A program made the translations under genes and the position numbers. From Armatimonadota bacterium (lineage in GTDB: Bacteria; Armatimonadota; Hebobacteria; Hebobacterales; WVXJ01), in assembly GCA_011773575.1 (NCBI GenBank), contig WVXJ01000005.1:17100-27586 (forward strand): a stretch of 10,487 nucleotides of DNA, written 5' to 3'. Of this stretch, positions 1 to 5,615 are shown one piece after another; position 1 is the first letter of the stretch, and the number at the start of each line of letters is the position of its first letter. The notes beneath the pieces were generated by a model. It saw only the letters and a list, made by a program, of their open reading frames with translations. It did no database searches and was not told where the DNA came from.

Positions 1-512
1 CAATCGTTCTCTGTCTGTCGGGCCATCTCCGCCACCAGCCGCGCGGCATTCTTCTCGGCCTCCTCTCCTTGCAACCCGGCACCATGACCACCGGCCGGCA
101 GACACGCCACCTGCAGTGGGCCGGAGCGGGTATTGATCTTTCGCAGACCCGGAGTCGTCACCACATCAATGTTGGGAACATCCAGGATGGGGTAGATCTC
201 CAAAGCGGAACGCCGGCCTGGCAGAGGTGGGAGATCATGATTCCCCGTCAGCAGCAGGACCGGAATCTGCGCCCTGGCGAGGCGGCTGATTCTCTCCGCG
301 AAGAGACATTGAAGAGTGGGCGATGGTTCGCGGCTGCGGAAAGCATCGCCACAGAAAAGGACAAGATCAACCTGGCGGGATACCGCGGTTTCTATGATGA
401 AATCGAAACTGCGCAGAAAGTCGAGGGTGCGGGTGTGGAGGCCCCGGGCAGGGTCCATCCGCCCGTAATTTTCCATGCCCAGATGTAGATCGGCGAAATG
501 AAGAACCCGCAC
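1..512 (-). CDS. SbcD/Mre11-like DNA repair exonuclease, N-terminal part (3' end outside window)
   Basis: About 170 residues of a calcineurin-like metallophosphoesterase are visible, and the gene continues past the left edge. The phosphoesterase metal motifs appear in order: FADLHLG near residue 6, FCGDAF near residue 53 and LLTGNHD near residue 91. The residues after motif I (MENYGRMDPARGLHTR) are typical of SbcD-type nucleases rather than of generic phosphodiesterases. SbcD is the nuclease subunit that, with the SbcC ATPase, opens and trims hairpins and protein-blocked DNA ends. SbcC would be expected next but is not in the window. The start is GTG at 512: an in-frame TAG lies four codons upstream with no ATG between, and the family motif begins six residues in. 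No good Shine-Dalgarno is seen. A sigma70-like promoter lies just upstream at 544-573. The family is secure; the exact subfamily is less so because the C-terminal capping domain is missing from view. Confidence 0.85.
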   Translation of the reverse strand, partial: MRVLHFADLHLGMENYGRMDPARGLHTRTLDFLRSFDFIIETAVSRQVDLVLFCGDAFRSREPSPTLQCLFAERISRLARAQIPVLLLTGNHDLPPLPGRRSALEIYPILDVPNIDVVTTPGLRKINTRSGPLQVACLPAGGHGAGLQGEEAEKNAARLVAEMARQTEND

Positions 513-543
513 AGACTCAGCCTATAACAGGGGAAGTGAAGCG

Positions 544-573
544 ATTCTATCATCGCTTTCTTTGCAGGGTCAA
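544..573 (-). promoter_or_regulatory. Putative sigma70 promoter for the SbcD-like gene
   Basis: On the minus strand there is TTGACC (573-568), an 18-bp spacer, then TAGAAT (549-544), each five of six to consensus. It would start transcription about 25 nt before the GTG at 512. The -35 overlaps the stop codon of the peptidase gene upstream. A 7-bp inverted repeat, AAGCGAT/ATCGCTT (539-545 and 552-558), covers the -10 and could be a binding site. Prediction by pattern only. Confidence 0.4.
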
Positions 574-1211
574 ATCAAGCACGTTCGATTGCCATCTTTG
601 CACGGCGCGCTGAGCTTCCCTTTGTGGGAAAAGAGAGGAGTCCATGGACGGCTCCTGTTGCGGCGCCGATAAAGGTGAGGCGCGACCTCTCTCAATCGGC
701 GCCGCATCGCGGTCCGGCTTACTCCGAAACAATCAGCCAACACCGCCACCAGTCCTGCCCCATTGGTTGCGAATCTCTTGACCTCCCGGCGGATCGCCCA
801 ATCCGGCATGAGAAGAGAGGCTGCGAATCGATCAGCGAGCCTCTCCTTTTCTGCAGGGGGGAGCAGAGAGGGAAAATGAGGATGCTCGGCAAGGATTTCG
901 AAGGCTTCGTGCCACAGAGAGAATCTTATCGAAGAACGGTTTTCATATTGGCTGTAGTGAATGGCATAGGTGTTATTCGTCTTTATCCAGATCGCACGGC
1001 TGGCGAACAACTGAGGGGAGCGGTGAAGTTGCAGCCCCAACATCGGCAGCAGAGAAAAGGGATCTCTGGGAACGGTTTGTGCGCGAAGATGGCGGGCGAA
1101 GGCCTCCGCGAAGCAGGCGATATTGAGATGATTAACGAACGCGTAGCGCCTCAGAAACCTCCCCAGGAAGGCATCCAATTGCGCGGCGCCTTTGACTACA
1201 GGAAGTGTCAT
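570..1211 (-). CDS. ImmA/IrrE-family (DUF955) putative metallo-endopeptidase with an HExxE motif
   Basis: A 213-aa protein with the ImmA/IrrE layout: a helical N-terminus, a beta-rich stretch, then RFSLWHEAFEIL (residues 96-107) and E-x-x-A followed by FAASLLMP (123-136). H101, E102 and E123 match the usual zinc ligands and catalytic Glu, but the second His of HExxH is Glu (E105). A basic tail follows a short HTH-like segment (residues 158-175). Known members cleave a partner XRE repressor to relieve repression (ImmA on ImmR, IrrE on DdrO). The partner here would be the XRE protein encoded 46 nt upstream. The start at 1211 is chosen because AGGGGA precedes that ATG by about 7 nt; an in-frame ATG at 1304 would overlap the regulator by 47 nt and has no better support. 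Whether HExxE is active or a scaffold cannot be told from sequence. Confidence 0.82.
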   Translation of the reverse strand: MTLPVVKGAAQLDAFLGRFLRRYAFVNHLNIACFAEAFARHLRAQTVPRDPFSLLPMLGLQLHRSPQLFASRAIWIKTNNTYAIHYSQYENRSSIRFSLWHEAFEILAEHPHFPSLLPPAEKERLADRFAASLLMPDWAIRREVKRFATNGAGLVAVLADCFGVSRTAMRRRLREVAPHLYRRRNRSRPWTPLFSHKGKLSAPCKDGNRTCLI

Positions 1212-1257
1212 CTTGGGTTCCCCTTTCGCATGAGAGGTCGCCTGCGTGTGCCCTTTT

Positions 1258-1644
1258 TCATGCGAAATCCTTGGGCAACAGATGGATTCCTTTATATCGT
1301 TCATATAGGCGCACGATGTCCAACATCGTCTCTACCGAAAGGCTCTCATCTCCGCGCGCTCCAAAGCCGAAGTCCCCATCACGGCAGACCACCTCAAAGG
1401 CGCTATGGATGAAGCGTTCCCGCCGATCTTCCATCGGCGGGGTGAGCCCCTCGAGGAGAGACGCCACGGGAATCTCCAAAGCGGCCGCGTATCTGGCCAG
1501 CACCTCATCCTTCACCCAGCGCCTTCTTTCGATATAAGAGACCGCAGCCTGCGAAGTATCCGCCCGGCGCGCCAGTTCCTCCTGTGTTAAGCCAAGCCGT
1601 TCTCTTGCTTGCCTGATTCTGTCACCGAGATTGACCTTCAACAT
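1258..1644 (-). CDS. XRE-family helix-turn-helix transcriptional regulator
   Basis: A 128-aa cytoplasmic DNA-binding protein. Residues 5-64 form a classical HTH_3 domain with the turn and recognition helices in TQEELARRADTSQ and the following AAVSYIERR (20-41). Residues 72-128 are a small C-terminal domain of unknown fold, possibly for dimerisation or protease recognition. A strong Shine-Dalgarno (GGAGG, 6 nt spacing) supports the ATG at 1644. It is transcribed leftward with the ImmA/IrrE-like gene. Its own promoter overlaps a TTATACC/GGTATAA inverted repeat, so negative autoregulation is the simplest inference. It probably also controls the divergent operon starting near 1811. By analogy with ImmR/ImmA and DdrO/IrrE it would be the repressor inactivated by the peptidase; that pairing is inferred from gene order, not shown. 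Confidence 0.88.
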   Translation of the reverse strand: MLKVNLGDRIRQARERLGLTQEELARRADTSQAAVSYIERRRWVKDEVLARYAAALEIPVASLLEGLTPPMEDRRERFIHSAFEVVCRDGDFGFGARGDESLSVETMLDIVRLYERYKGIHLLPKDFA

Positions 1645-1670
1645 CTCAACCTCCGGCCCCTGTCCGGAGG

Positions 1671-1699
1671 ATTATACCATATAAGTTGGTATAAGTTAA
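1671..1699 (-). promoter_or_regulatory. Leftward promoter of the XRE/ImmA-like operon
   Basis: Minus strand: TTAACT (1699-1694), a 17-bp spacer, then a perfect TATAAT (1676-1671). The expected start near 1663 leaves a leader of only about 19 nt that holds the GGAGG ribosome site of the regulator. The whole promoter coincides with the operator-like repeats described for 1672-1697. Confidence 0.6.
1672..1697. promoter_or_regulatory. Putative operator: inverted and direct repeats over the leftward promoter
   Basis: A 7-bp perfect inverted repeat TTATACC (1672-1678) / GGTATAA (1688-1694) with a 9-bp spacer overlaps a direct repeat TATAAGTT at 1680-1687 and 1690-1697, offset by exactly 10 bp, one helical turn. 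XRE repressors bind such sites as dimers. Here the site spans from -10 to -35 of the regulator's own promoter, the arrangement expected for autorepression. Binding is inferred. Confidence 0.5.
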
Positions 1700-1729
1700 T
1701 TGCTGCAAACATCTTTTTTATCTCAAAGC

Positions 1730-1756
1730 TTGATATTTATTTTTCAGCGTTGATAT
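1730..1756. repeat. Direct repeat TTGATAT with 20-bp period between the divergent promoters
   Basis: TTGATAT occurs at 1730-1736 and 1750-1756, two helical turns apart. The second copy runs on as ATAAGTG, resembling the ATAAGTT of the 1680-1697 operator. It may be an extra half-site set for the same regulator, but the DNA is AT-rich and chance matches are easy. Confidence 0.25.
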
Positions 1757-1775
1757 AAGTGTCTCCTTTTTACTA

Positions 1776-1804
1776 TTGACAAAACATATATGTCACCTTA
1801 TAAT
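1776..1804 (+). promoter_or_regulatory. Rightward consensus sigma70 promoter for the small-gene operon
   Basis: TTGACA (1776-1781), a 17-bp spacer, then TATAAT (1799-1804): a perfect match to consensus in both boxes with ideal spacing. Expected start is near 1811. A promoter this strong normally needs a repressor, and two overlapping palindromes sit on it (1777-1795). It drives the genes at 2030, 2364 and probably 2691. Confidence 0.7.
1777..1795. promoter_or_regulatory. Putative operator inside the rightward promoter
   Basis: TGACA (1777-1781) and TGTCA (1791-1795) form an inverted repeat, and within it ACATATATGT (1784-1793) is a perfect 10-bp palindrome filling the spacer between -35 and -10. 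A dimer bound here would block RNA polymerase. The divergent XRE protein is the obvious candidate, although this site does not closely match the 1672-1697 operator. Confidence 0.45.
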
Positions 1805-1810
1805 GTTATA

Positions 1811-2029
1811 GGCAAACAGCTATTCGACACTCGCACGGGAGTACAAGAATCAACTCACTCTCCCCTCTGCCTTTCTCAGACAACTGTTGTTTTCCGTCTT
1901 TCGGTTAATTGCTGGCCTTGTCGCCGCTAAGCATATTCCTCCCTTTGGGAGTTTATGTTGCCCCCTTTGGTCTGGTCTGCACCGGTCGGGGCTGCTGGGG
2001 GGAACCAAACCAACCTTTGGGAGGAAGCC
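1811..2029 (+). promoter_or_regulatory. Long leader (about 220 nt) with alternative RNA pairings at the ribosome site
   Basis: No convincing gene lies between the rightward promoter and the ATG at 2030. The leader has a local hairpin CTCCC-TTT-GGGAG (1939-1951). TCCTCCC (1937-1943) is also a perfect complement of GGGAGGA (2019-2025), which contains the Shine-Dalgarno of the 2030 gene. The two pairings exclude each other. CCTTTGG occurs three times (1942, 1964, 2014), the last abutting the Shine-Dalgarno. An 11-bp palindrome ACAACTGTTGT lies at 1880-1890. This suggests translational control, but no known riboswitch is recognised. Confidence 0.35.
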
Positions 2030-2341
2030 ATGCGCATCATCCGTCATACGATTTTCCACCGAGGTACATTCAACGCCATCCTCAAGGCCCTACGACGAGC
2101 CAGCCGCTGCCACCGGGCTGCCGGAGGCTACTGGGAGCCGGTCTTTCGGCACAAAGGTGTACGAATCTATGAGCGAGCGGAATTTGACCTGGAGTGGCTC
2201 CGCGAGCGAGTGGAAGAATACGAGAACTACCTCTATTGCTCTCTTGCTAACGGCTTTTGCGGCAGCGACGGCATCCTCAGGCAGCGCACGACAAATGTAC
2301 TCCGTTCGCCCGGCGGCGGCTTTCGTCAGACTTCCCTCTGA
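2030..2341 (+). CDS. Unrecognised small protein, first gene of the XRE-divergent operon
   Basis: A 103-aa protein with no family I recognise, no signal peptide and no membrane segment. The N-terminal half is basic (an RRASRCHR stretch near residues 22-29); the middle holds a likely amphipathic helix (FDLEWLRERVEEYENYLY, about residues 53-70); the C-terminal 30 residues look disordered. The start is set by an excellent Shine-Dalgarno, GGGAGG with 5 nt spacing. An in-frame ATG at 1955 would add 25 residues but has a poorly spaced site and unconvincing sequence. It is the first gene after a consensus promoter carrying operator-like palindromes, 22 nt before the next small gene. Position suggests a repressor-controlled accessory, phage-derived or stress function. 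Codon use and the ribosome site support translation; function is unknown. Confidence 0.6.
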   Translation: MRIIRHTIFHRGTFNAILKALRRASRCHRAAGGYWEPVFRHKGVRIYERAEFDLEWLRERVEEYENYLYCSLANGFCGSDGILRQRTTNVLRSPGGGFRQTSL

Positions 2342-2363
2342 GTAAGATAGAGAGGAGACTTTC

Positions 2364-2567
2364 ATGGCGCAGAGTATTTGGAAATCCTTTTGTGAGAAGT
2401 ATCTGGAATTGGAGGAAACCTGTTATCGGGCTGCAGTTTCCACTCGTACTGACCGCGGCAGGTTTCGGGGCCGTTATCGGGTACCGGCTCCTCTTCTCAA
2501 GAAACTCGACCTCGACCAGGCCCTGGAGAGACTGTATGAGAGGTTTTTCGGCTGTCGGCCGGCCTAG
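2364..2567 (+). CDS. Unrecognised small soluble protein, second gene of the XRE-divergent operon
   Basis: A 67-aa protein of no recognised family. A strong Shine-Dalgarno (GAGGAGA, about 5 nt spacing) precedes the ATG, and the gap to the previous gene is only 22 nt, so the two are probably co-transcribed. It reads as two short helices, SIWKSFCEKYLELEETCY (residues 4-21) and LLKKLDLDQALERLYERFFG (44-63), joined by a basic, glycine/arginine-containing linker (28-39). Cysteines lie at 9, 20 and 64. There is no membrane segment. The size and helical layout would suit a small DNA- or protein-binding partner, but no function can be claimed. Confidence 0.55.
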   Translation: MAQSIWKSFCEKYLELEETCYRAAVSTRTDRGRFRGRYRVPAPLLKKLDLDQALERLYERFFGCRPA

Positions 2568-2690
2568 CCGGCGAGATTTGCATGAAATCGAACAATTGTC
2601 TCTTCACCAGGCAAGAATTCTGTCTTTCGCGAGGAAACCCGGTGATGTGGTATGTGCGAAATACAACCTTTCAGGTGAGGAGGTGCGAGG

Positions 2691-2939
2691 ATGGCACAGG
2701 ATAAGAAAGGAAGCCCAGCCACCGCAGTGCTGCTGATCATTCTGATTATTCTCGTGATCGCAGTCGGCTGGTGGTATTACTCCAAGTCCACTCCGGAAAG
2801 CGGGACGCTTACAGAAAGAGTGGAAGAGGGCGGAGTTCGACCCGGAAAGGCCCCGGTGGGTGAGGAAAAGACTCCACCCGCGCCTGCCGAAGAGGAGGCT
2901 CCGGCAGAGGCACCTGCTGAGGAAGATGGAGCAGAGTAG
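2691..2939 (+). CDS. Small single-pass membrane protein with a Pro/Ala/Glu-rich tail
   Basis: An 82-aa protein with a short charged N-terminus (MAQDKKG), one hydrophobic helix of about 20 residues (roughly 10-30, ending GWWYY) and a polar tail whose last 25 residues are a low-complexity acidic run built on APAEE-type units. It is probably a signal anchor with the N-terminus in the cytoplasm and the tail outside. A GAGGAGG ribosome site sits about 8 nt before the ATG. It lies 123 nt after the previous small gene with no terminator between, and a strong terminator follows, so it is probably the last gene of the operon from 1811; a weak promoter of its own in 2568-2690 cannot be excluded. Its link with the divergent regulator is positional only. 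Not assignable to a family. Confidence 0.7.
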   Translation: MAQDKKGSPATAVLLIILIILVIAVGWWYYSKSTPESGTLTERVEEGGVRPGKAPVGEEKTPPAPAEEEAPAEAPAEEDGAE

Positions 2940-2978
2940 TAACACAAGGCCCGTACCCTATGAGAACGTCTAGAATCC

Positions 2979-3020
2979 CCTGACTGGCCCCGAGACTCTC
3001 GGGGCCGACAGGTTTTCTTT
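2979..3020 (+). terminator. Strong intrinsic terminator closing the small-gene operon
   Basis: GGCCCCGAG (2986-2994), loop ACT, CTCGGGGCC (2998-3006) is a perfect 9-bp GC-rich stem. It extends through a small internal loop by CCTG/CAGG (2979-2982 with 3009-3012), then TTTTCTTT (3013-3020). It separates the small-gene operon from the hisG transcription unit. Confidence 0.85.
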
Positions 3021-3101
3021 ACGGCACTGCAAGCCGGTGTCGCAGCGAAACTGCGCATCCTTTTCCATTGGACCCACACTGGCTTCCCCCCCCGTATATG
3101 C

Positions 3102-3130
3102 TTGACAAAGAGATGTGTGAAGCCTATACT
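3102..3130 (+). promoter_or_regulatory. Near-consensus sigma70 promoter for the hisG transcription unit
   Basis: TTGACA (3102-3107), a 17-bp spacer, then TATACT (3125-3130). Transcription should begin near 3137, about 30 nt before the GTG at 3167. A run of eight C residues lies just upstream (3086-3093). No operator-like symmetry or His-leader peptide attenuator is seen. Confidence 0.65.
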
Positions 3131-3166
3131 CCGGCCGGAGAGGGCGAAGAGAAAGGGGACCTTTAG

Positions 3167-3391
3167 GTGCACTGGCTGTGGGGTATTCTTCTGGGGATAG
3201 TTCTCACGGCTGCGCTGCCGCTTTTGGCCGGCGTTTTGTGCCTCTCTGACCGCATAGTGAATGAGAGAGACGCCATGTTGGTGGCGATTGCATTGGTAAC
3301 GTTCTGCCTCTTGGGAGTATTGATCTTCAGGCCCGCAGGTACCTCACGGCTGACGCGGCCGATGAGTAACCGCTACAAGGAGGAGGATTAG
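3167..3391 (+). CDS. Small two-helix membrane protein upstream of hisG
   Basis: A 74-aa protein with two hydrophobic segments (about residues 4-26 and 36-55) joined by a short charged loop (RIVNERD, residues 29-35) and a basic/acidic tail ending RYKEED. It probably forms a hairpin in the cytoplasmic membrane with both ends inside. GTG start at 3167; AGGGGA lies about 7 nt upstream. Its TAG overlaps the GTG of hisG by one base (TAGTG), so the two are translationally coupled and co-transcribed from 3102-3130. No family is recognised, and no known histidine enzyme looks like this, so the coupling may set hisG dosage rather than reflect a shared role. Confidence 0.75.
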   Translation: MHWLWGILLGIVLTAALPLLAGVLCLSDRIVNERDAMLVAIALVTFCLLGVLIFRPAGTSRLTRPMSNRYKEED

Positions 3392-4260
3392 TGAAGCTGC
3401 GCCTGGGGCTGCCCAAAGGCAGTCTGCAAGAAGCCACTTTTCGGCTCTTCTCGCGTGCCGGATATCACATCTCTTTGGAGCCGCGCTCCTATTATCCCAG
3501 TATAGATGACGCGGAGATCGAAGGGATTCTGATGCGCGCCCAAGAGATCCCTCGTTACGTTGCCGACGGGGCGCTGGATGCGGGAATCTCCGGTAAGGAT
3601 TGGGTGCTGGAGAGCCGCGCCGAAGTTGTTAGAGTATGTGATCTGATTTATTCGAAAGGAAGTTACGCGCCCGCCCGCTGGGTCGTGGCAGTTGACGCCT
3701 CCGGGCCTATTAAGAAACTGAGCGACTTGAAGGGCAAGCGGGTGGCCACCGAACTGGTTGAGGTGACAAGAGACTTTTTGGCGCGGGCGGGAATAGATGC
3801 GGCTGTGGAGTACTCGTGGGGGGCCACCGAGGTAAAGGTTCCTGATTTGGTTGACGCCATCGTGGAACTGACGGAAACCGGCAGTTCGCTGCGCGCCAAT
3901 AATCTTCGGCAACTGGAGACAGTACTGGAAACGAATACTCAACTGCTGGCCAATACCGCTTCCTGGCAGGAGACCGGGAAAAAGAAGAAGTTGGAACACC
4001 TGGCTCTGCTGCTTCAGGGGGCGCTGCTGGCTGAGGAGAAGGTTGGGCTGAAGATGAATGTGCCGGCGGATAAGCTCAGCGCGATATTGGGGCTTCTGCC
4101 GGCCTTGCGCCAGCCGACGGTTTCCCCTTTGGCGGAAGGAAACTGGGTGGCAGTGGAGACCGTACTGGACGAAAAGACGGCGCGGGACCTAATTTTCAAA
4201 CTGCGTGAGGCGGGAGCGGAAGGCATAATTGAATATCCTTTGAACAAAGTTATCCCGTAG
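3391..4260 (+). CDS. hisG: ATP phosphoribosyltransferase, long (HisG_L) form
   Basis: Catalyses the first step of histidine synthesis: ATP plus PRPP gives N1-(5-phosphoribosyl)-ATP and pyrophosphate. The 289-aa length and the C-terminal domain (about residues 215-287, ending GAEGIIEYPLNKVIP) mark the long, self-sufficient form that is feedback-inhibited by histidine through an ACT-like domain; the short form needs HisZ. The N-terminus LRLGLPKGSLQEAT (3-16) and DAGISGKDW (63-71) are typical of the bilobed catalytic domain. The family signature around the PRPP site is GATEVKVPDLVDAIVELTE (144-162) followed by TGSSLRANN. GTG start at 3391 with AAGGAGGAGG upstream, overlapping the previous stop by one base. 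Other his genes are not in the window, so hisG is apparently detached from a his operon here. Confidence 0.96.
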   Translation: MKLRLGLPKGSLQEATFRLFSRAGYHISLEPRSYYPSIDDAEIEGILMRAQEIPRYVADGALDAGISGKDWVLESRAEVVRVCDLIYSKGSYAPARWVVAVDASGPIKKLSDLKGKRVATELVEVTRDFLARAGIDAAVEYSWGATEVKVPDLVDAIVELTETGSSLRANNLRQLETVLETNTQLLANTASWQETGKKKKLEHLALLLQGALLAEEKVGLKMNVPADKLSAILGLLPALRQPTVSPLAEGNWVAVETVLDEKTARDLIFKLREAGAEGIIEYPLNKVIP

Positions 4261-4326
4261 TTGGGTATTATAAGGGAAGGGGTCGGGCTGGAACTGATTC
4301 ATTTTCTTCATGCACGGAGGTAGGAA

Positions 4327-5601
4327 GTGCCACGCTGTGCCGGCTGTGGAGCAGAAAGCCCGGAGGGCGCGCGTTTCTGCGCGTCTTGCGGGCGGAATCT
4401 TGAAGAGCAGCAACCGCGCCCCGAACCTGCGCTGGGCTTTGCGCCCGCAAAGGAAGATCTGGCCACCGCCGACCGGATACTGACCGAGGCCTTCGCACAC
4501 AGCGAGCAAGGGCGACTGACGGAAGCGGTGCGCCTCGCAGAGCAAGCACTCACTTATAACCCTAACTCCACAACTGCACACTCCCTTCTGGGAACCTTGT
4601 ATGAGCGGCTTGGAAATCGCGACGCGGCGATTCGCGAATATCAGACCGTTCTCTCCCTTTCTCCCGGTTCCACGGCGGACCGTCAGCGGCTCAACGAACT
4701 GCTGGGGGTGCCAGCGGCACCGGCGCCCAGGCCTCCAGCGGCGATTCCCATTCCCAGGGCGGTACCCAAGGCGGCCGGCCGCCCTAACACGGCCTACATC
4801 GGTGGTTTCGCCTTTCTGGCAGTCGTATTGGTGGGTGGCACCATACTGCTGCTCAGCCATATGCGGAACTTGCGCTCAGAGGCGAGTTCAACGCCTCCTG
4901 CTGAGAAACCAGCGGTCGTGTCCGACTATCGAATCCCTCGACAGGAGTTAAGTATTCCCGCAACATCATTGCCGATGCCGGGAGTGCCCACAGGCTCTTC
5001 CGCGCCGACTTCTGTACCGAGTGAATCCGGCACTGCCGGCTTCCCTCTTGCATTCGACTTCAATGAACCCAACCTGGAGGAGATGGAGGACACAGGCTAT
5101 TACGACTATGATGCCGAGTATGAAGCTGAACCGCCCGAGGCGGAGATGTGGCCCGCCACGCTCGAGTTTCCCGGCTATATAGCGCCCATCGAGCCACCTC
5201 CTCGCTTCCTGCCCGGAGGCGGAAAGGTGCTTGAGTCGCCTCCGGTCATTCGCGTCGTCTCGCGTCCTTCCACAAAGGTGACCGCTGCCCGGAGCGTGAG
5301 CCAAAATGTCAAAGTTGCCCACCAATTGGTAGTCTCCGGAAGATTGCAGGAGGCGAGAGAAGTCTATGAAACCACCCTCGCCGCTCGGCCCACCGCTTCG
5401 CCTAAATTGAGACAGGAGCTTGCCACGGTCTACTTCCGCCTGAATCGGCCGGCCAAAGCCAGAGAGAACTACTACCGTGCTTATAAGGCATATCAGGTAG
5501 AACTGGATCAAGGCTCAGAGGGCATCGAGGCCCAGGAAGCGGAGCATGGCCTTGCGACTTGTCGTGCCGCACTGCGCGCTCTCGGAGTAGAGGTACCATA
5601 A
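4327..5601 (+). CDS. Zinc-ribbon and TPR membrane protein
   Basis: A 424-aa protein in four parts. First, an N-terminal zinc ribbon with C4-x2-C7 and C18-x2-C21 of the common double-cysteine type. Second, two to three TPR-like helical repeats (about residues 45-120). Third, a proline/alanine-rich linker (129-152) leading to one transmembrane helix (157-178). Fourth, a long low-complexity Pro/Ser/Glu/Tyr region and a C-terminal TPR-like pair (about 328-395). The zinc ribbon and first TPRs should face the cytoplasm and the C-terminal part the outside. TPRs bind proteins, so a scaffold or assembly role is likely; no catalytic motif is seen. GTG start at 4327 with GGAGG about 7 nt upstream. The gene lies 66 nt after hisG and 14 nt before the next TPR gene, suggesting a shared transcript. 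Confidence 0.85.
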   Translation: MPRCAGCGAESPEGARFCASCGRNLEEQQPRPEPALGFAPAKEDLATADRILTEAFAHSEQGRLTEAVRLAEQALTYNPNSTTAHSLLGTLYERLGNRDAAIREYQTVLSLSPGSTADRQRLNELLGVPAAPAPRPPAAIPIPRAVPKAAGRPNTAYIGGFAFLAVVLVGGTILLLSHMRNLRSEASSTPPAEKPAVVSDYRIPRQELSIPATSLPMPGVPTGSSAPTSVPSESGTAGFPLAFDFNEPNLEEMEDTGYYDYDAEYEAEPPEAEMWPATLEFPGYIAPIEPPPRFLPGGGKVLESPPVIRVVSRPSTKVTAARSVSQNVKVAHQLVVSGRLQEAREVYETTLAARPTASPKLRQELATVYFRLNRPAKARENYYRAYKAYQVELDQGSEGIEAQEAEHGLATCRAALRALGVEVP

Positions 5602-5615
5602 GGCGATTACGCGAG

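Noticed and set aside
539..563. Hairpin AAGCGAT/ATCGCTT with a following T-rich stretch as a terminator
   Set aside because: The T-run lies on the plus strand, where no gene ends; on the minus strand the hairpin is not followed by T residues, and it coincides with a promoter -10.
624..1412. A long plus-strand open frame (262 aa) opposite the XRE and peptidase genes
   Set aside because: It is antisense to two genes with clear family motifs, has no ribosome site and reads as low-quality Arg/Pro/Ser-rich sequence.
1650..1670. Inverted repeat CCTCCGG/CCGGAGG that could hide the regulator's ribosome site
   Set aside because: The predicted transcript start near 1663 lies inside the repeat, so most of one arm would not be in the RNA.
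1850..2059. A 69-aa minus-strand frame inside the rightward leader
   Set aside because: No ribosome site or convincing composition, and it lies antisense to the leader of the small-gene operon. An antisense RNA cannot be excluded but is not supported.
2257..2736. A 159-aa plus-strand frame overlapping the 103-, 67- and 82-aa genes
   Set aside because: It lacks a ribosome site and overlaps three frames that each have a good one; its sequence is rich in Arg, Trp and Pro without pattern.
3086..3093. Run of eight C residues upstream of the hisG promoter
   Set aside because: Could be a phase-variable tract, but it lies 8 bp upstream of the -35 with no other support and may be a sequencing artefact.
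3388..3999. A 203-aa minus-strand open frame opposite hisG
   Set aside because: hisG is unmistakable on the plus strand; this frame has no recognisable content.
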